DNA of 64,000 bases, taken from assembly GCF_002095535.1 (NCBI RefSeq), contig NZ_MLJI01000003.1:467478-531477 (forward strand), read 5' to 3'. Below are positions 19,285 to 28,019 of this stretch, in pieces. A program made the position numbers and the translations under genes. The DNA is from Pantoea cypripedii (GTDB lineage: Bacteria > Pseudomonadota > Gammaproteobacteria > Enterobacterales > Enterobacteriaceae). How positions within the stretch are numbered: the stretch's first letter is position 1; every line of letters begins with the position of its first letter. A model generated the notes under the pieces. It did no database searches. It had not been told where the DNA came from and saw only the letters and a program-made list of their open reading frames with translations.

Positions 19285-20368
19285 TTGTCTCTCCCTGCCA
19301 CACTGAACCCGGTACCGCTACCGATCCGATAAACAACAGCCGTGCGGTGCGGATCAGGCCACTGCGGGTAACGTTCCCGGCACTGTCACGTTGCAACATC
19401 ACGCTGAACTCCCCGCTCGGATGTTCAACCGCCAGACGCTGTTCGCTACCTGGATGCAGTTGCGCGATCCCTTCCGTCACCGAACCGGGAATCAGGCAGG
19501 CCGTTGCCACACTGACCGCGCCCAGCACGCCGATAGAGGCATGGCAACGATGCGGAATAAAAGTGCGGGTTGAGAGCGTTCCGCCCTGGGTCGGTTCCGC
19601 AATCAGGGTCATTTTGGGCACGGTGCGTTGCGCCACATCGCCCAGATTCATCCGCGGCCCGGCCTGTAAACGAATCGATTCCAGCTGCGCTTTTAACTCG
19701 TCATCATTATCCAGTTGTTCACGGCTCTCCAGCCCGGTACGGCCCAGGTCAGCGGCGCGCAGTAAAACCACCGGCATGCCGTTATCGATGCAGGTCACCG
19801 CCACCCCATCAAATTGATCCCTTGCCTGCCCGGTGGGCAACAATGCACCGCAGCTGGAACCGGCAATATCGGCAAAATTCAGGACCTGTTGAGCCGCATG
19901 ACCGGGCACACCATCGATACGCACATTCCCTTCATACTCCACCGCGCCATCCGGCGTGGGCAGCTGCGCCTCGGCGATTTGCCCGGTGTTGACCATAAAG
20001 ATACGCACCCGCGTCTCTGCACCCTGGATCGCCACCAGCCCTTTTTCGATGGCAAAAGGGGCCACCGCCGCCAGAATATTGCCGCAGTTCTGGCCGTAAT
20101 CGACCACGGCTTTATCCACATTGACCTGTGCGAACAGATAATCCACATCTGCATCAGGGCGGGTCGAGGGGGAGATGATCGCCACTTTGCTGGTCAAGGG
20201 ATCGGCTCCGCCAATGCCATCGATTTGCCGCGTATCCGGCGACCCCATCACCGCCAGCAGCACCCGATCGCGCAGCGCCGGATTGGCAGGCAGATCCTGC
20301 GCCAGAAAACAGGCGGCTTTTGAGGTACCACCACGCATCAGTACACAAGGGATCAGCGTCTGTTTCAT
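19277..20368 (-). CDS. galD: 4-oxalomesaconate tautomerase GalD
   Basis: A 363-residue PrpF-family isomerase (diaminopimelate-epimerase fold). In gallate breakdown it converts the keto and enol tautomers of 4-oxalomesaconate, the product of ring cleavage by GalA. Family features visible are CVLMRGGTSKA near the N-terminus, the NCGN segment followed by AVAPFAIEKG, and the P-H-R-C-H-A-S-I-G block near residues 270-280. It lies two bases downstream of galC and overlaps the next gene, in an operon with galB and galC. PrpF homologues in other operons isomerise methylaconitate, but the flanking galB and galC make GalD the natural call. Confidence 0.88.
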   Translation of the reverse strand: MKQTLIPCVLMRGGTSKAACFLAQDLPANPALRDRVLLAVMGSPDTRQIDGIGGADPLTSKVAIISPSTRPDADVDYLFAQVNVDKAVVDYGQNCGNILAAVAPFAIEKGLVAIQGAETRVRIFMVNTGQIAEAQLPTPDGAVEYEGNVRIDGVPGHAAQQVLNFADIAGSSCGALLPTGQARDQFDGVAVTCIDNGMPVVLLRAADLGRTGLESREQLDNDDELKAQLESIRLQAGPRMNLGDVAQRTVPKMTLIAEPTQGGTLSTRTFIPHRCHASIGVLGAVSVATACLIPGSVTEGIAQLHPGSEQRLAVEHPSGEFSVMLQRDSAGNVTRSGLIRTARLLFIGSVAVPGSVWQGETND

Positions 20369-20370
20369 CG

Positions 20371-21087
20371 TCAGAGATTCTTCAGTTCTGCCAGCGAATC
20401 GACGTAACGCAATCCTTTCGCGGCCAGTTTTTGTCGCATCTGGTAAATATCCAGCCCCAGTTCTCCCGCCGACAGACGCTGGCGTTTGCTTTCTTCGATC
20501 TCAACCCGCTGTGCTGCCGCCTGCGCCACCGTTTTCGCATCCGCACGCGGCACAATCACCACGCCGTCATCATCCGCCACCACCAGATCACCAGGATTGA
20601 CTAACTGACCCGCGCAAATCACCGGCACATTCACCGACCCCAGCGTCTCTTTTACCGTGCCCTGCGCATACACCGCCCGTGACCACACTGGAAAATGCAT
20701 CTCGCGCAACGTCTGGCTATCACGGATGCCGATATCGCCCACCAGCGCCACCACGCCGCGTGCCTGCAACGAGGTCGCCAGTAAATCGCCAAAGAAGCCG
20801 TCATGGCAATCCGAAGTAGGAGCCACCAGCAACACATCACCCGGCTGGCATTGTTCCACCGCGACATGGAACATCCAGTTATCGCCGGGGGAAACCAGCA
20901 CCGTCACCGCGCTGCCCGCAACGGTTGTGCCCTGCTGCACCGGGCGAATACGCACATCGAGTAATCCCTGGCGCTGCTGTGCTTCATGCACCGTCGCCAC
21001 CCCGAAGGTGGCAAACTGCGCCACCAGATCCGCCTCTGCCCGCTCGATATGGCGTACCACTACGCCTTTCTGGTTTACCTGGCTCAT
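20371..21087 (-). CDS. galC: 4-carboxy-4-hydroxy-2-oxoadipate aldolase GalC
   Basis: A 238-residue class II (metal-dependent) aldolase of the RraA-like HMG/CHA aldolase family (LigK, ProA, GalC). It splits 4-carboxy-4-hydroxy-2-oxoadipate into pyruvate and oxaloacetate, the last step of the gallate pathway. The family signatures are the GDxxxR-type segment (VGDIGIRDS, about residue 115-125) and the [17 protein letters not shown] stretch with the metal-site acids. It overlaps galB by four bases (ATGA), which implies coupled translation, and galD begins two bases after its stop. Some family members also decarboxylate oxaloacetate. Confidence 0.9.
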   Translation of the reverse strand: MSQVNQKGVVVRHIERAEADLVAQFATFGVATVHEAQQRQGLLDVRIRPVQQGTTVAGSAVTVLVSPGDNWMFHVAVEQCQPGDVLLVAPTSDCHDGFFGDLLATSLQARGVVALVGDIGIRDSQTLREMHFPVWSRAVYAQGTVKETLGSVNVPVICAGQLVNPGDLVVADDDGVVIVPRADAKTVAQAAAQRVEIEESKRQRLSAGELGLDIYQMRQKLAAKGLRYVDSLAELKNL

Positions 21088-21821
21088 GACAAGTCCTCCG
21101 TCACACGCGGGAACAGGCTTTGATAGCCTTCACCGTGGCTGATAACGCGCGAGGAGGCGATCCCTACATTGCGTTTCGCCTGCACACCGCGCTGTAAAGC
21201 GACACGCGTGTAGTATTCCCACAGATGTTCCTGACCCGCCATGCACTGAATCGCCGCGTATTTCTTCTCCCATACCGAGGTGATATCCAACAGCACATCC
21301 GGTTTCCAGTTGCATTGCTCCGGCTGATGCGGCTCGAAACAGTACACCGGTGGCGCACCGATTATCGGCTCGCCCGGTCGGTAGCCTTCGGCCTGGGCGA
21401 TGATGCGCGCTTCCTGAGTCAGATTAGCGGCCAGCGGATGATCGTAGTTGTAAGGGTCAGCCACAGAGTGGGTGAGCACAAAATGTGGCTGTACCCGGCG
21501 GAATACGTCAGCCAGCCGGAAAAGGGTCTCTTTATCGGCACGCAGCGGGTAATCACCCAGGTCGAAAAATTCAATCGATGCTCCGAGGATTTCCGCCGCG
21601 GATTGCGCTTCGCTGCGGCGATTCGCTTTGACAATGTCCTCCGTCATATTGCCTTTACGCCACAGTTTGGCGGACTCGCCCCGCTCACCAAATGACAGGC
21701 AAACCACATGAACGTCATAGCCGCGCTCGGCGTGTAAGGCGATAGCGCCACCCGCGCGCCAGACAAAATCAGCTGAGTGGGCACTGACCACGAGGGCACT
21801 TTTTTTAACGGTGTTTTCCAT
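21084..21821 (-). CDS. galB: 4-oxalomesaconate hydratase GalB (LmbE/PIG-L fold)
   Basis: A 245-residue zinc protein of the LmbE/PIG-L fold. GalB is the unusual hydratase of P. putida that adds water to 4-oxalomesaconate to give 4-carboxy-4-hydroxy-2-oxoadipate. It begins [17 protein letters not shown]; the AHSAD segment corresponds to the AHPDD zinc motif of deacetylases and matches the GalB variant. N-Y-D-H-P further on supplies another metal ligand. It is the first gene of the leftward galBCD operon and is divergent from the LysR regulator across 136 bases, the expected place for the regulated promoter. Confidence 0.88.
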   Translation of the reverse strand: MENTVKKSALVVSAHSADFVWRAGGAIALHAERGYDVHVVCLSFGERGESAKLWRKGNMTEDIVKANRRSEAQSAAEILGASIEFFDLGDYPLRADKETLFRLADVFRRVQPHFVLTHSVADPYNYDHPLAANLTQEARIIAQAEGYRPGEPIIGAPPVYCFEPHQPEQCNWKPDVLLDITSVWEKKYAAIQCMAGQEHLWEYYTRVALQRGVQAKRNVGIASSRVISHGEGYQSLFPRVTEDLS

Positions 21822-21957
21822 CTTTCTATCCTGCGGTGGCTGTTTTTTTCATCCTGACATGCCACTTGCGGGCCGGATAATGCCTTTCATTGCGCGAGCT
21901 ATGATTTTTATTTATGTTGTGATTTCGATCGTCACAGCAACCGGGGAAACGCCAGCA
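21822..21957. promoter_or_regulatory. Divergent promoter region galB / LysR regulator
   Basis: The 136 bases separate two divergent starts, the usual arrangement in which a LysR regulator binds T-N11-A boxes to control its own gene and the target operon. ATGATTTTTATTTATG and surrounding AT-rich bases are the likely promoter core. No single operator could be assigned with confidence. Confidence 0.4.
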
Positions 21958-23196
21958 ATGAAAGCCGAAGATAATGAGATTAAAATCATGCAACTACGCG
22001 CTTTCTGCATGATTGCGGAGCGCGGGACGGTATCGGAGGCGGCGGAGAAATTATTTCGTACGCAATCGGCGATTACCCGATCCATCCGTGATCTTGAGCA
22101 CACTTTAGCCACGCCGTTGTTTGAACGTCATGCCAGTGGCATGTTGTTGACGGAAATGGGTAAATGCGTGCTGCCACGGGCACAGCGCGCCATCAGCGAG
22201 TTGCAGCGTATCCCGGCGACCCTAAGTCGGCTCAAACAGCGCGATCATCACCGCGAAGAAGCCGAACCCATTTGGTTGTTCAACGTGCGTCGTTTGCAGG
22301 TTTTTCTGCGGTTGTATCGCCTGCACCATACGCAAAGCGTGGCGAATTCACTCGGCATCAGCCAGCCTGCGGTCAGTGCCGCGCTGAAAGTGCTGGAGAA
22401 AGGAGCCGGATTATCCCTGTTTCAGCGCACACCGAGAGGGATGATGCCGTCCACCGCTGCGCGGGAAATGGCTCCCTTTATCAGCCGCGCATTGAATGAG
22501 ATTCGTCATATCCCGGAAGACCTGGCCGCAGCAACCGGTATTTTACGTGGCACGGTGCATGTGGGTGCGTTGCCGCTGTGTCGCAGCACCCTGCTGCCGC
22601 TGGCGATTACCCGGCTGGTGGCAACCCATCCTGGTATCAAAATCGTCACCAATGAAAGTGCCTTCGACGCGTTAGTGACCGAATTGCGCGCCGGGGATAT
22701 TGATTTCATCCTCGGCGCATTGCGTCAGGATGAGAACGTGCTGGATATTCAAAACCAGATGCTGTTTGCCGAATCGCTGGTCTTAGTGGTACGACCGCAA
22801 CATCCGCTGGCCGGACGTCAACTCAGCGCGACGGATTTAACCCCTGTGCAGTGGATCTTACCGCGCGTGAACTCGCCCGCACGTCATCTGCTGGATACGG
22901 CTTTTCAGGCATTGGGCATCAACGTACCCACCCCGATGGTAGAAAGCGGCGATCTCGCTATTGTGCGCGGCCTGTTGCTGAATTCCGATATGGTGGCGGC
23001 GGTGTCGTCCCATCAGCTTGAGTACGAACTCACTGCCGGGATCCTGCGCCCGTTAGCGTTTTCCCTGCCGAATACCCGTCGCGAGATTGGCTTAACCTTG
23101 CGCCAGGGGGCGTTACACGCGCCAGCGGCCGAGGCGCTGATCCGCTGTATCACCGATGTCGCGACTGCGCAAAATTTGTCATATCAACTGCGCTAA
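21958..23196 (+). CDS. LysR-family regulator of the gal operon with two N-terminal HTH segments
   Basis: A 412-residue protein from the ATG at 21958 (GGGGAAA about ten bases upstream; the frame is open further left but that part is not LysR-like). It has two LysR-type winged HTH segments. The first is MQLRAFCMIAERGTVSEAAE with RTQSAITRSIRDLE; the second is RLQVFLRLY with HTQSVANSLGISQPAVSAALKVLE. A standard effector-binding domain follows (GTVHVGALPL onward). Normal LysR proteins have about 300 residues and a single HTH, so the extra ~100 residues are the duplication. It is divergent from galBCD and should sense gallate or a pathway intermediate. It may correspond functionally to GalR, but identity was not established. 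Confidence 0.82.
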   Translation: MKAEDNEIKIMQLRAFCMIAERGTVSEAAEKLFRTQSAITRSIRDLEHTLATPLFERHASGMLLTEMGKCVLPRAQRAISELQRIPATLSRLKQRDHHREEAEPIWLFNVRRLQVFLRLYRLHHTQSVANSLGISQPAVSAALKVLEKGAGLSLFQRTPRGMMPSTAAREMAPFISRALNEIRHIPEDLAAATGILRGTVHVGALPLCRSTLLPLAITRLVATHPGIKIVTNESAFDALVTELRAGDIDFILGALRQDENVLDIQNQMLFAESLVLVVRPQHPLAGRQLSATDLTPVQWILPRVNSPARHLLDTAFQALGINVPTPMVESGDLAIVRGLLLNSDMVAAVSSHQLEYELTAGILRPLAFSLPNTRREIGLTLRQGALHAPAAEALIRCITDVATAQNLSYQLR

Positions 23197-23406
23197 TCAC
23201 CTGCCAGAACCTCTCTCATTTGTTTCTTTTTGAACAAAAAATGCATTTTCCTGCCCGGTAACTGGCTGTATCGCCGAAAGCCCCTACATTTAACATTTGT
23301 ACAATGTTAATCATACATAAACACAACACGCAGAGTCTGTGGCGATATTTTCGAAGCTGGAAACACCTTTGTTGCAAATTTGTTCAACTTACAATTAGGA
23401 AGCAAA

Positions 23407-24153
23407 ATGAAAAAAAGAGCCAAAACGCTGCCGGGCGTCACGCGACGGCAGGTGTTGACGTGGACGACGCTGGGCGTCGCCGCCACCGTTGCGCAAGCGG
23501 CTGATGCCGTCTCTCTCAAAGGTTCACCGGGCTGGACGCCCTTCTCCGACAATCCCCCCGAATCGTTTGATCAGCAAGGCTGGCTGTTTTTCACCCCGGA
23601 AGAAGTCCAGACCGTTGAAGCCATTGTCGACCGCCTGATCCCTGCCGATGAACTCAGCATCGGCGGCAAAGAAGCGGGCTGCGCGGTGTTTATCGATCGC
23701 CAGTTACATGGTTTCTACGGCACCTTTGAACGGCTGTATATGGAAGGCCCTTTCCAGCAGGGAACGCCGGAACAAGGCGACCAATCCCCGTTGGTGCCTC
23801 AGCAGCGCTATCGCCATGGCATTGCGGCACTGAATCGTTATGTGCAGCAAACCACCAAAAAGAACTTTGCCGAACTGACCACTGAACAGCAGGACCAACT
23901 GCTGGAGGCGATGGAAGCAGGCAAGGTGCAATTCGACGGCTACGACGCGAAATCGTTTTTCCTCGATGTGTTGAATAACACCATGGAAGGCTTCTTTGCC
24001 GATCCGATTTATGGCGGCAACAAAGAGATGGTCTCCTGGAAGATGCTGGGATTCCCCGGCGCGCGTTATGACTATCGCGACTATATCGAACGCCATAACG
24101 AGAATCTGGGACTTGAACCCATCAGCATTGCGCAATGGAAAGCCAGGGGATAA
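23407..24153 (+). CDS. Gluconate 2-dehydrogenase-type subunit 3 (gamma), Tat-exported
   Basis: A 248-residue small subunit of a membrane-bound flavocytochrome dehydrogenase. The start at 23407 has AGGAAG seven bases upstream and gives a twin-arginine signal (KKRAKTLPGVTRRQVLTW followed by a hydrophobic stretch ending in AQA-AD). The gamma subunit is folded with its FAD partner and carries it through the Tat system. W-L-F-F-T-P-E-E-V and D-R-L-I-P-A-D are family blocks. It is followed three bases later by the GMC subunit gene. The longer upstream start at 23380 would spoil the signal peptide. Confidence 0.88.
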   Translation: MKKRAKTLPGVTRRQVLTWTTLGVAATVAQAADAVSLKGSPGWTPFSDNPPESFDQQGWLFFTPEEVQTVEAIVDRLIPADELSIGGKEAGCAVFIDRQLHGFYGTFERLYMEGPFQQGTPEQGDQSPLVPQQRYRHGIAALNRYVQQTTKKNFAELTTEQQDQLLEAMEAGKVQFDGYDAKSFFLDVLNNTMEGFFADPIYGGNKEMVSWKMLGFPGARYDYRDYIERHNENLGLEPISIAQWKARG

Positions 24154-24156
24154 CGC

Positions 24157-25914
24157 ATGAAAAAATTACCAAAAACCGATGTCGTGGTCATTGGCCTCGG
24201 CTGGGCAGGGTCGATTATTGCCAAAGAACTGGCCGAAGAGGGGCTGGAAGTGATCGGGATTGAACGTGGCCCCTGGCGCGATACTGCGCGTGACTTCAAT
24301 GTCGCCACGGTGACCGATGAATTGCGTTACGTGATGCGCGAAGAACTGATGCTGCGCACCCGGCAAAACACCTGCACCATGCGCAATAACCCGTCACAAA
24401 CCGCGCTGCCGATGCGTACCTGGGGATCCTTCCATCCGGGTAACGGCACGGGTGGCGCAGGTAACCACTGGGCCGGTATCACCTTCCGTTTCCAGCCGGA
24501 AGAGTTTCGCCTGAAAAGCCATCTCACTGAACGCTACGGTGCCATCCCTGACGAGCTGGTACTGCAGGACTGGGGCACCACCTGGGAGGAGATGGAACCG
24601 CACTATATGCAGTTCGAGCGTGTGGCCGGCACTTCGGGTTATGCCGCTAACGTCAACGGTGAAAAACGTGAGGGCGGCAACCCGTTTGAAGGTATGCGTT
24701 CTGGCGATTACCCGACAGCGCCATTGCGTCAGCCTTACGGACCAACCCTGTTTGCCGAAGCGGCGAAGAATATGGGGTATAAAGCCTTCCCGGTTCCTTC
24801 ATCGCTGGTATCCGAAGCCTATACCAACCCGTATGGCGTCACCATGGGTCCGTGCACTTTCTGCGGCTATTGCACCAACTACGGTTGCGCCAACTATTCC
24901 AAAGCCAGCGCCATTACCACGGTACTGCCCGCGTTAATGCGCAAAGAGAATTTCACCGCCTATACCAACTGCGAAGTGCTGGAAGTGCTGACCGACTCCA
25001 CAGGGAAAAAAGCCACGGGCGTCACCTATGTAGATTCTTCGGGCGACACCTGGGAGCAGCCCGCTGACCTGGTGATCGTCGCCGCCTTCACCTTCGAGAA
25101 CGTTCGCCTGATGCTGCTTTCCAATATCGGTGAAGCCTACGATCCGGTAACCAATCGCGGTACCACCGGACGCAACTATGCCTATCAAACCGCAAACGGC
25201 GTGACGTTATTTTTCGATGGCAAAAACTTTAATCCCTTTATCGGCGCGGGTGCGGTCGGCATGGGTATTGATGAGTTTAATAACGACAACTTCGACCATA
25301 GCGGTCTTGGCTTCTTCGGTGGCGGCAGCATCCGCGTGACGCCGATCGGTTCCGCTCCGATTGGTTACCGACCGGTGCCGCCCAACACGCCCAAATGGGG
25401 TTCCAAATGGAAACGCGCTGTCAAAGATAATTACCTGAGCACCATGTCTATCGGCTGTGAAGCCAGTAGCTACACCTCGCGCACCAACTATCTGTCGCTC
25501 GATCCTAACTACAAGGATCCCCATGGCCGTCCGCTGCTGCGCATCACCTTTGACTTCGCTGAGAATGACCTGAAGATGGCGCAATATTGCACCGGCAAGG
25601 TGGCCGAAATCGCGAAATCGATGAATCCACGCGAGATTGTTTCCAAGCCGATGACCGGCCACTGGAGCAGCGTCCCCTACCAATCGTCCCATGTGGTAGG
25701 CGGTTTTGTGATGGGTGCCGATCCCAGCACCAGCTCGGTCAATAAGCATTTGCAGGTCTGGAACGTGCCGAATCTGTTTGTGGTTGGCGCGTCGGCCTTT
25801 CCACAGAATCCGGGCTACAACCCGACCGGCACCGTCGGTGCGCTGGCCTTTAAGGCCGCACACGCCATCCGGACTTATTATCTGAAACGCCCTGGGGAGA
25901 TGATCACAGCATGA
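24157..25914 (+). CDS. Gluconate 2-dehydrogenase-type FAD subunit (GMC oxidoreductase)
   Basis: A 585-residue flavoprotein that should oxidise a sugar or sugar acid in the periplasm. The FAD-binding GxGxxG is near the N-terminus (VIGLGWAGSIIAKELAEEG). The GMC C-terminal block (NPGYNPTGTVGALAFKAA) is intact. A cysteine cluster at C233, C236, C239 and C244 (CTFCGYCTNYGC) matches the place where related FAD dehydrogenases bind an iron-sulphur cluster. It has no signal of its own and relies on the Tat signal of the gamma subunit. It overlaps the cytochrome gene by four bases. Gluconate, 2-ketogluconate and sorbitol enzymes share this architecture, so the substrate is open. Confidence 0.88.
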   Translation: MKKLPKTDVVVIGLGWAGSIIAKELAEEGLEVIGIERGPWRDTARDFNVATVTDELRYVMREELMLRTRQNTCTMRNNPSQTALPMRTWGSFHPGNGTGGAGNHWAGITFRFQPEEFRLKSHLTERYGAIPDELVLQDWGTTWEEMEPHYMQFERVAGTSGYAANVNGEKREGGNPFEGMRSGDYPTAPLRQPYGPTLFAEAAKNMGYKAFPVPSSLVSEAYTNPYGVTMGPCTFCGYCTNYGCANYSKASAITTVLPALMRKENFTAYTNCEVLEVLTDSTGKKATGVTYVDSSGDTWEQPADLVIVAAFTFENVRLMLLSNIGEAYDPVTNRGTTGRNYAYQTANGVTLFFDGKNFNPFIGAGAVGMGIDEFNNDNFDHSGLGFFGGGSIRVTPIGSAPIGYRPVPPNTPKWGSKWKRAVKDNYLSTMSIGCEASSYTSRTNYLSLDPNYKDPHGRPLLRITFDFAENDLKMAQYCTGKVAEIAKSMNPREIVSKPMTGHWSSVPYQSSHVVGGFVMGADPSTSSVNKHLQVWNVPNLFVVGASAFPQNPGYNPTGTVGALAFKAAHAIRTYYLKRPGEMITA

Positions 25915-27128
25915 AGACTTTCATTTCTCTCTCAGCTGCGGCGTTGCTGGTCGCGGCCAGTTTCAGCGTGCAGGCACAGCCTGAATATGACCAATACAGC
26001 CGTGGCAGCTACATCGCCACCCTCGGTGACTGTAGCGCATGCCACACCACCGATGCGAAACAACCTTTTGCCGGTGGCGTAAAATTGCAGACGCCTTTTG
26101 GTACGTTGGTGGGAGCCAATATCACGCCGGATCGCGAAACGGGTATCGGTAACTGGAACTATGACGACTTCAAACGCGCCATGACCGAAGGGATGGGTCA
26201 CGGTGGAAAACGTCTGTATGGCGCGATGCCGTTTACCGCCTATACCAAAATGTCTGACAAGGATTTGCAGGATCTGTGGGCCTGGATGCAGACATTGCAG
26301 CCGGTGCATAACGAAGTGGAAACCAACCAGCTGCCCTTCCCGTTCAATATCCGTACCAGCCTGATGGCGTGGAACTGGATCAACTTCGACAAAGGCGAAT
26401 TCCAGCCCAATCCGCAAAAATCAGCAGAATGGAATCGCGGTGCTTATCTGGTTGAGGGCCTCGGCCATTGCGGTACCTGTCATACACCAAAAAACCTGAT
26501 CGGGGGCGACAAAAACGGTCAGTTCCTCGGTGGCGAAGTGGTGGAAGGCTGGTATGCCCCCAATCTGAATGCCAGCGACCATACCGGGCTGGGTAAATGG
26601 ACGAAGGAGGATATCGTCAGCTATCTGCGTACCGGTGTGAATCGCTTCGACATCGCCTCCGGGCCGATGGCAGATGCGGTGCGCCACTCCACACAGCACT
26701 GGCGCGATGAGGATCTGCAAGCTGTCGCCACTTTCCTGAAAGAGGGGGACAAAACCAGTGAGAAAGTGCCGCAACCGCTGCCTGCCAGCGATGACCGCAT
26801 GAAACTGGGTGCGCAGATCTATGAGTCAAAATGTTCGGCCTGCCACAGCCCTGGCGGACGTGGTGAGCAGAACATCTTCCCGCAGCTGAAAGATAACCCG
26901 CTGCTCAACCAGCCAGATGCCACTTCATTGATTCGCGTGGTGGCGGCCGGTAGTCGCGGCGTAGATACCGATACGCGCCCCACCGCACCGGCAATGCCAT
27001 CGTTCGCCGGTACCCTGGGTGACGATCAGATTGCTGCGGTAGTGACCTATATCCGCAACAGCTGGGGTAACGCTGCGGCACCGGTGGATGCTGAAGCAGT
27101 GAAGAAGGTGAAAGAAAGCCTGCAGTAA
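25911..27128 (+). CDS. Triheme cytochrome c subunit of gluconate 2-dehydrogenase type
   Basis: A 405-residue periplasmic electron carrier that takes electrons from the FAD subunit and passes them to ubiquinone. The signal peptide is clear (MKTFISLSAAALLVAASFSVQA then QPEYD). Three heme-attachment motifs are present: C41-S-A-C-H, C187-G-T-C-H and C308-S-A-C-H. The start overlaps the GMC stop (ATGA), so all three subunits form one operon. Unlike many relatives the last residues (ESLQ) contain no long hydrophobic tail, so membrane attachment may rely on other contacts. Confidence 0.9.
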   Translation: MKTFISLSAAALLVAASFSVQAQPEYDQYSRGSYIATLGDCSACHTTDAKQPFAGGVKLQTPFGTLVGANITPDRETGIGNWNYDDFKRAMTEGMGHGGKRLYGAMPFTAYTKMSDKDLQDLWAWMQTLQPVHNEVETNQLPFPFNIRTSLMAWNWINFDKGEFQPNPQKSAEWNRGAYLVEGLGHCGTCHTPKNLIGGDKNGQFLGGEVVEGWYAPNLNASDHTGLGKWTKEDIVSYLRTGVNRFDIASGPMADAVRHSTQHWRDEDLQAVATFLKEGDKTSEKVPQPLPASDDRMKLGAQIYESKCSACHSPGGRGEQNIFPQLKDNPLLNQPDATSLIRVVAAGSRGVDTDTRPTAPAMPSFAGTLGDDQIAAVVTYIRNSWGNAAAPVDAEAVKKVKESLQ

Positions 27129-27137
27129 GGAGCGTCC

Positions 27138-27165
27138 GTGCGGTTATCAACCCTGATAACCGCAC
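27138..27165. terminator. Strong bidirectional hairpin between the dehydrogenase operon and blcR
   Basis: GTGCGGTTATCA and TGATAACCGCAC make a perfect twelve-base-pair stem with an ACCC loop. The right arm includes the stop and last codons of the convergent IclR gene (stop at 27147-27149), so coding and terminator overlap. No long T tract follows on either side. Confidence 0.65.
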
Positions 27166-27947
27166 TGCCTGGAAAGCGCCAACGCCGCACAACGCATCTT
27201 CTCCCCCAGCGTCTCAATCAGCCCCGTCTCCGCCTCGCTGCTGAGAAAACTGGTCGCAATCCCGGCGATGGCCCGGCCGGAATGGTCGTAAATCGCCGCC
27301 CCGACGCAGGTCATTGCCGCATGAATCTGCCCGTTATCAATGGAAAAATGCCGCTCACGAATGATCGCCAGCTCCTGCTTAAGTTCAGCGAGGTCCGGCA
27401 CGCTGGTCGGCGTCATCGGCGCAGGAAAGTGTGTGGCAAAAAGCGCGGCCAGTTGATCATCGTTCAGCCGGGAAAGCAGCATCTTGCCGGTGGCCGTAAA
27501 GGGAGCCGGCAGGCGCATACCAATGCGGAACGTATGCCCCAGGGGTTTATCTGAATTTCGGCAGCTGATATAGACCACTTCATCACGGTCAAGCACAGTC
27601 AGCGTGATGGTATAGCCTTCCAGTGCCGCGTCGCTGGCAAAATATTCACGAAAAAGCGCGACGATATCCATCTGTGACAGAAAACCGTCTGCCCAGCGCA
27701 TCAGGTGCGGCCCGAGGCGAAATGTGCCGTCTGCGGTTCGGACCAGCAACCCCAGCTCCGTCAGGACATTCAGCTGCCCGTGTGCGGTGCTTTTCGGCAA
27801 TGCCAGCTGACGCGTGATCTCGGCGGCAGTCAGCCCATCACCCGACGCCGCCACTAAATCCATTATCGTCACGGCACGACGCAGGGCGGGAACGGTGTCG
27901 ATATTTTTGCGCGTTTGATCGCTTTTTGTTACGGATTCCCCTGACAT
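27147..27947 (-). CDS. blcR: IclR-family repressor, BlcR/AttJ-like
   Basis: A 266-residue regulator. The winged HTH is at about residues 25-85 (PALRRAVTIMDLVAASGDGLTAAEI, then LPKSTAHGQLNVL). The IclR effector-binding domain follows, with the usual S-x-D-N-G-Q and C-V-G-A-A-I-Y-D elements. In Agrobacterium, BlcR (AttJ) represses blcABC until succinate semialdehyde binds. Here it is divergent from the same three genes, across a 72-base gap holding two tandem palindromes, which supports the same role. Its 3' end is embedded in a convergent hairpin. Ortholog-level naming rests on operon structure. Confidence 0.82.
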   Translation of the reverse strand: MSGESVTKSDQTRKNIDTVPALRRAVTIMDLVAASGDGLTAAEITRQLALPKSTAHGQLNVLTELGLLVRTADGTFRLGPHLMRWADGFLSQMDIVALFREYFASDAALEGYTITLTVLDRDEVVYISCRNSDKPLGHTFRIGMRLPAPFTATGKMLLSRLNDDQLAALFATHFPAPMTPTSVPDLAELKQELAIIRERHFSIDNGQIHAAMTCVGAAIYDHSGRAIAGIATSFLSSEAETGLIETLGEKMRCAALALSRQCGYQG

Positions 27948-27962
27948 ACTGCGCCCTCACAC

Positions 27963-28003
27963 TTAGTTCACTATAGTGATATTAGTTCAATATATTGAAC
28001 TTA
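27963..28003. promoter_or_regulatory. Tandem palindromic operators (predicted BlcR sites)
   Basis: Two sites start 19 bases apart and share TTAGTTCA...TGA. Site 1 has the perfect 12-base palindrome TCACTATAGTGA (27968-27979). Site 2 has the perfect 16-base palindrome GTTCAATATATTGAAC (27985-28000). The spacing of about two helical turns puts both on one DNA face. They lie between blcR and blcA and end 16 bases before the blcA start, so a bound repressor would block the blcA promoter. Agrobacterium BlcR is known to bind paired inverted repeats as a tetramer. Confidence 0.8.
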
Positions 28004-28019
28004 TCTTATGGGGGAGTCC

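Noticed and set aside
19347..19817. A 156-codon plus-strand frame inside galD
   Set aside because: Shadow of galD; no SD, no domain.
23407..27128. Calling the flavocytochrome enzyme gluconate dehydrogenase outright
   Set aside because: Gluconate, 2-ketogluconate, sorbitol and other dehydrogenases share the same three-subunit plan; no substrate-specific residue could be judged.
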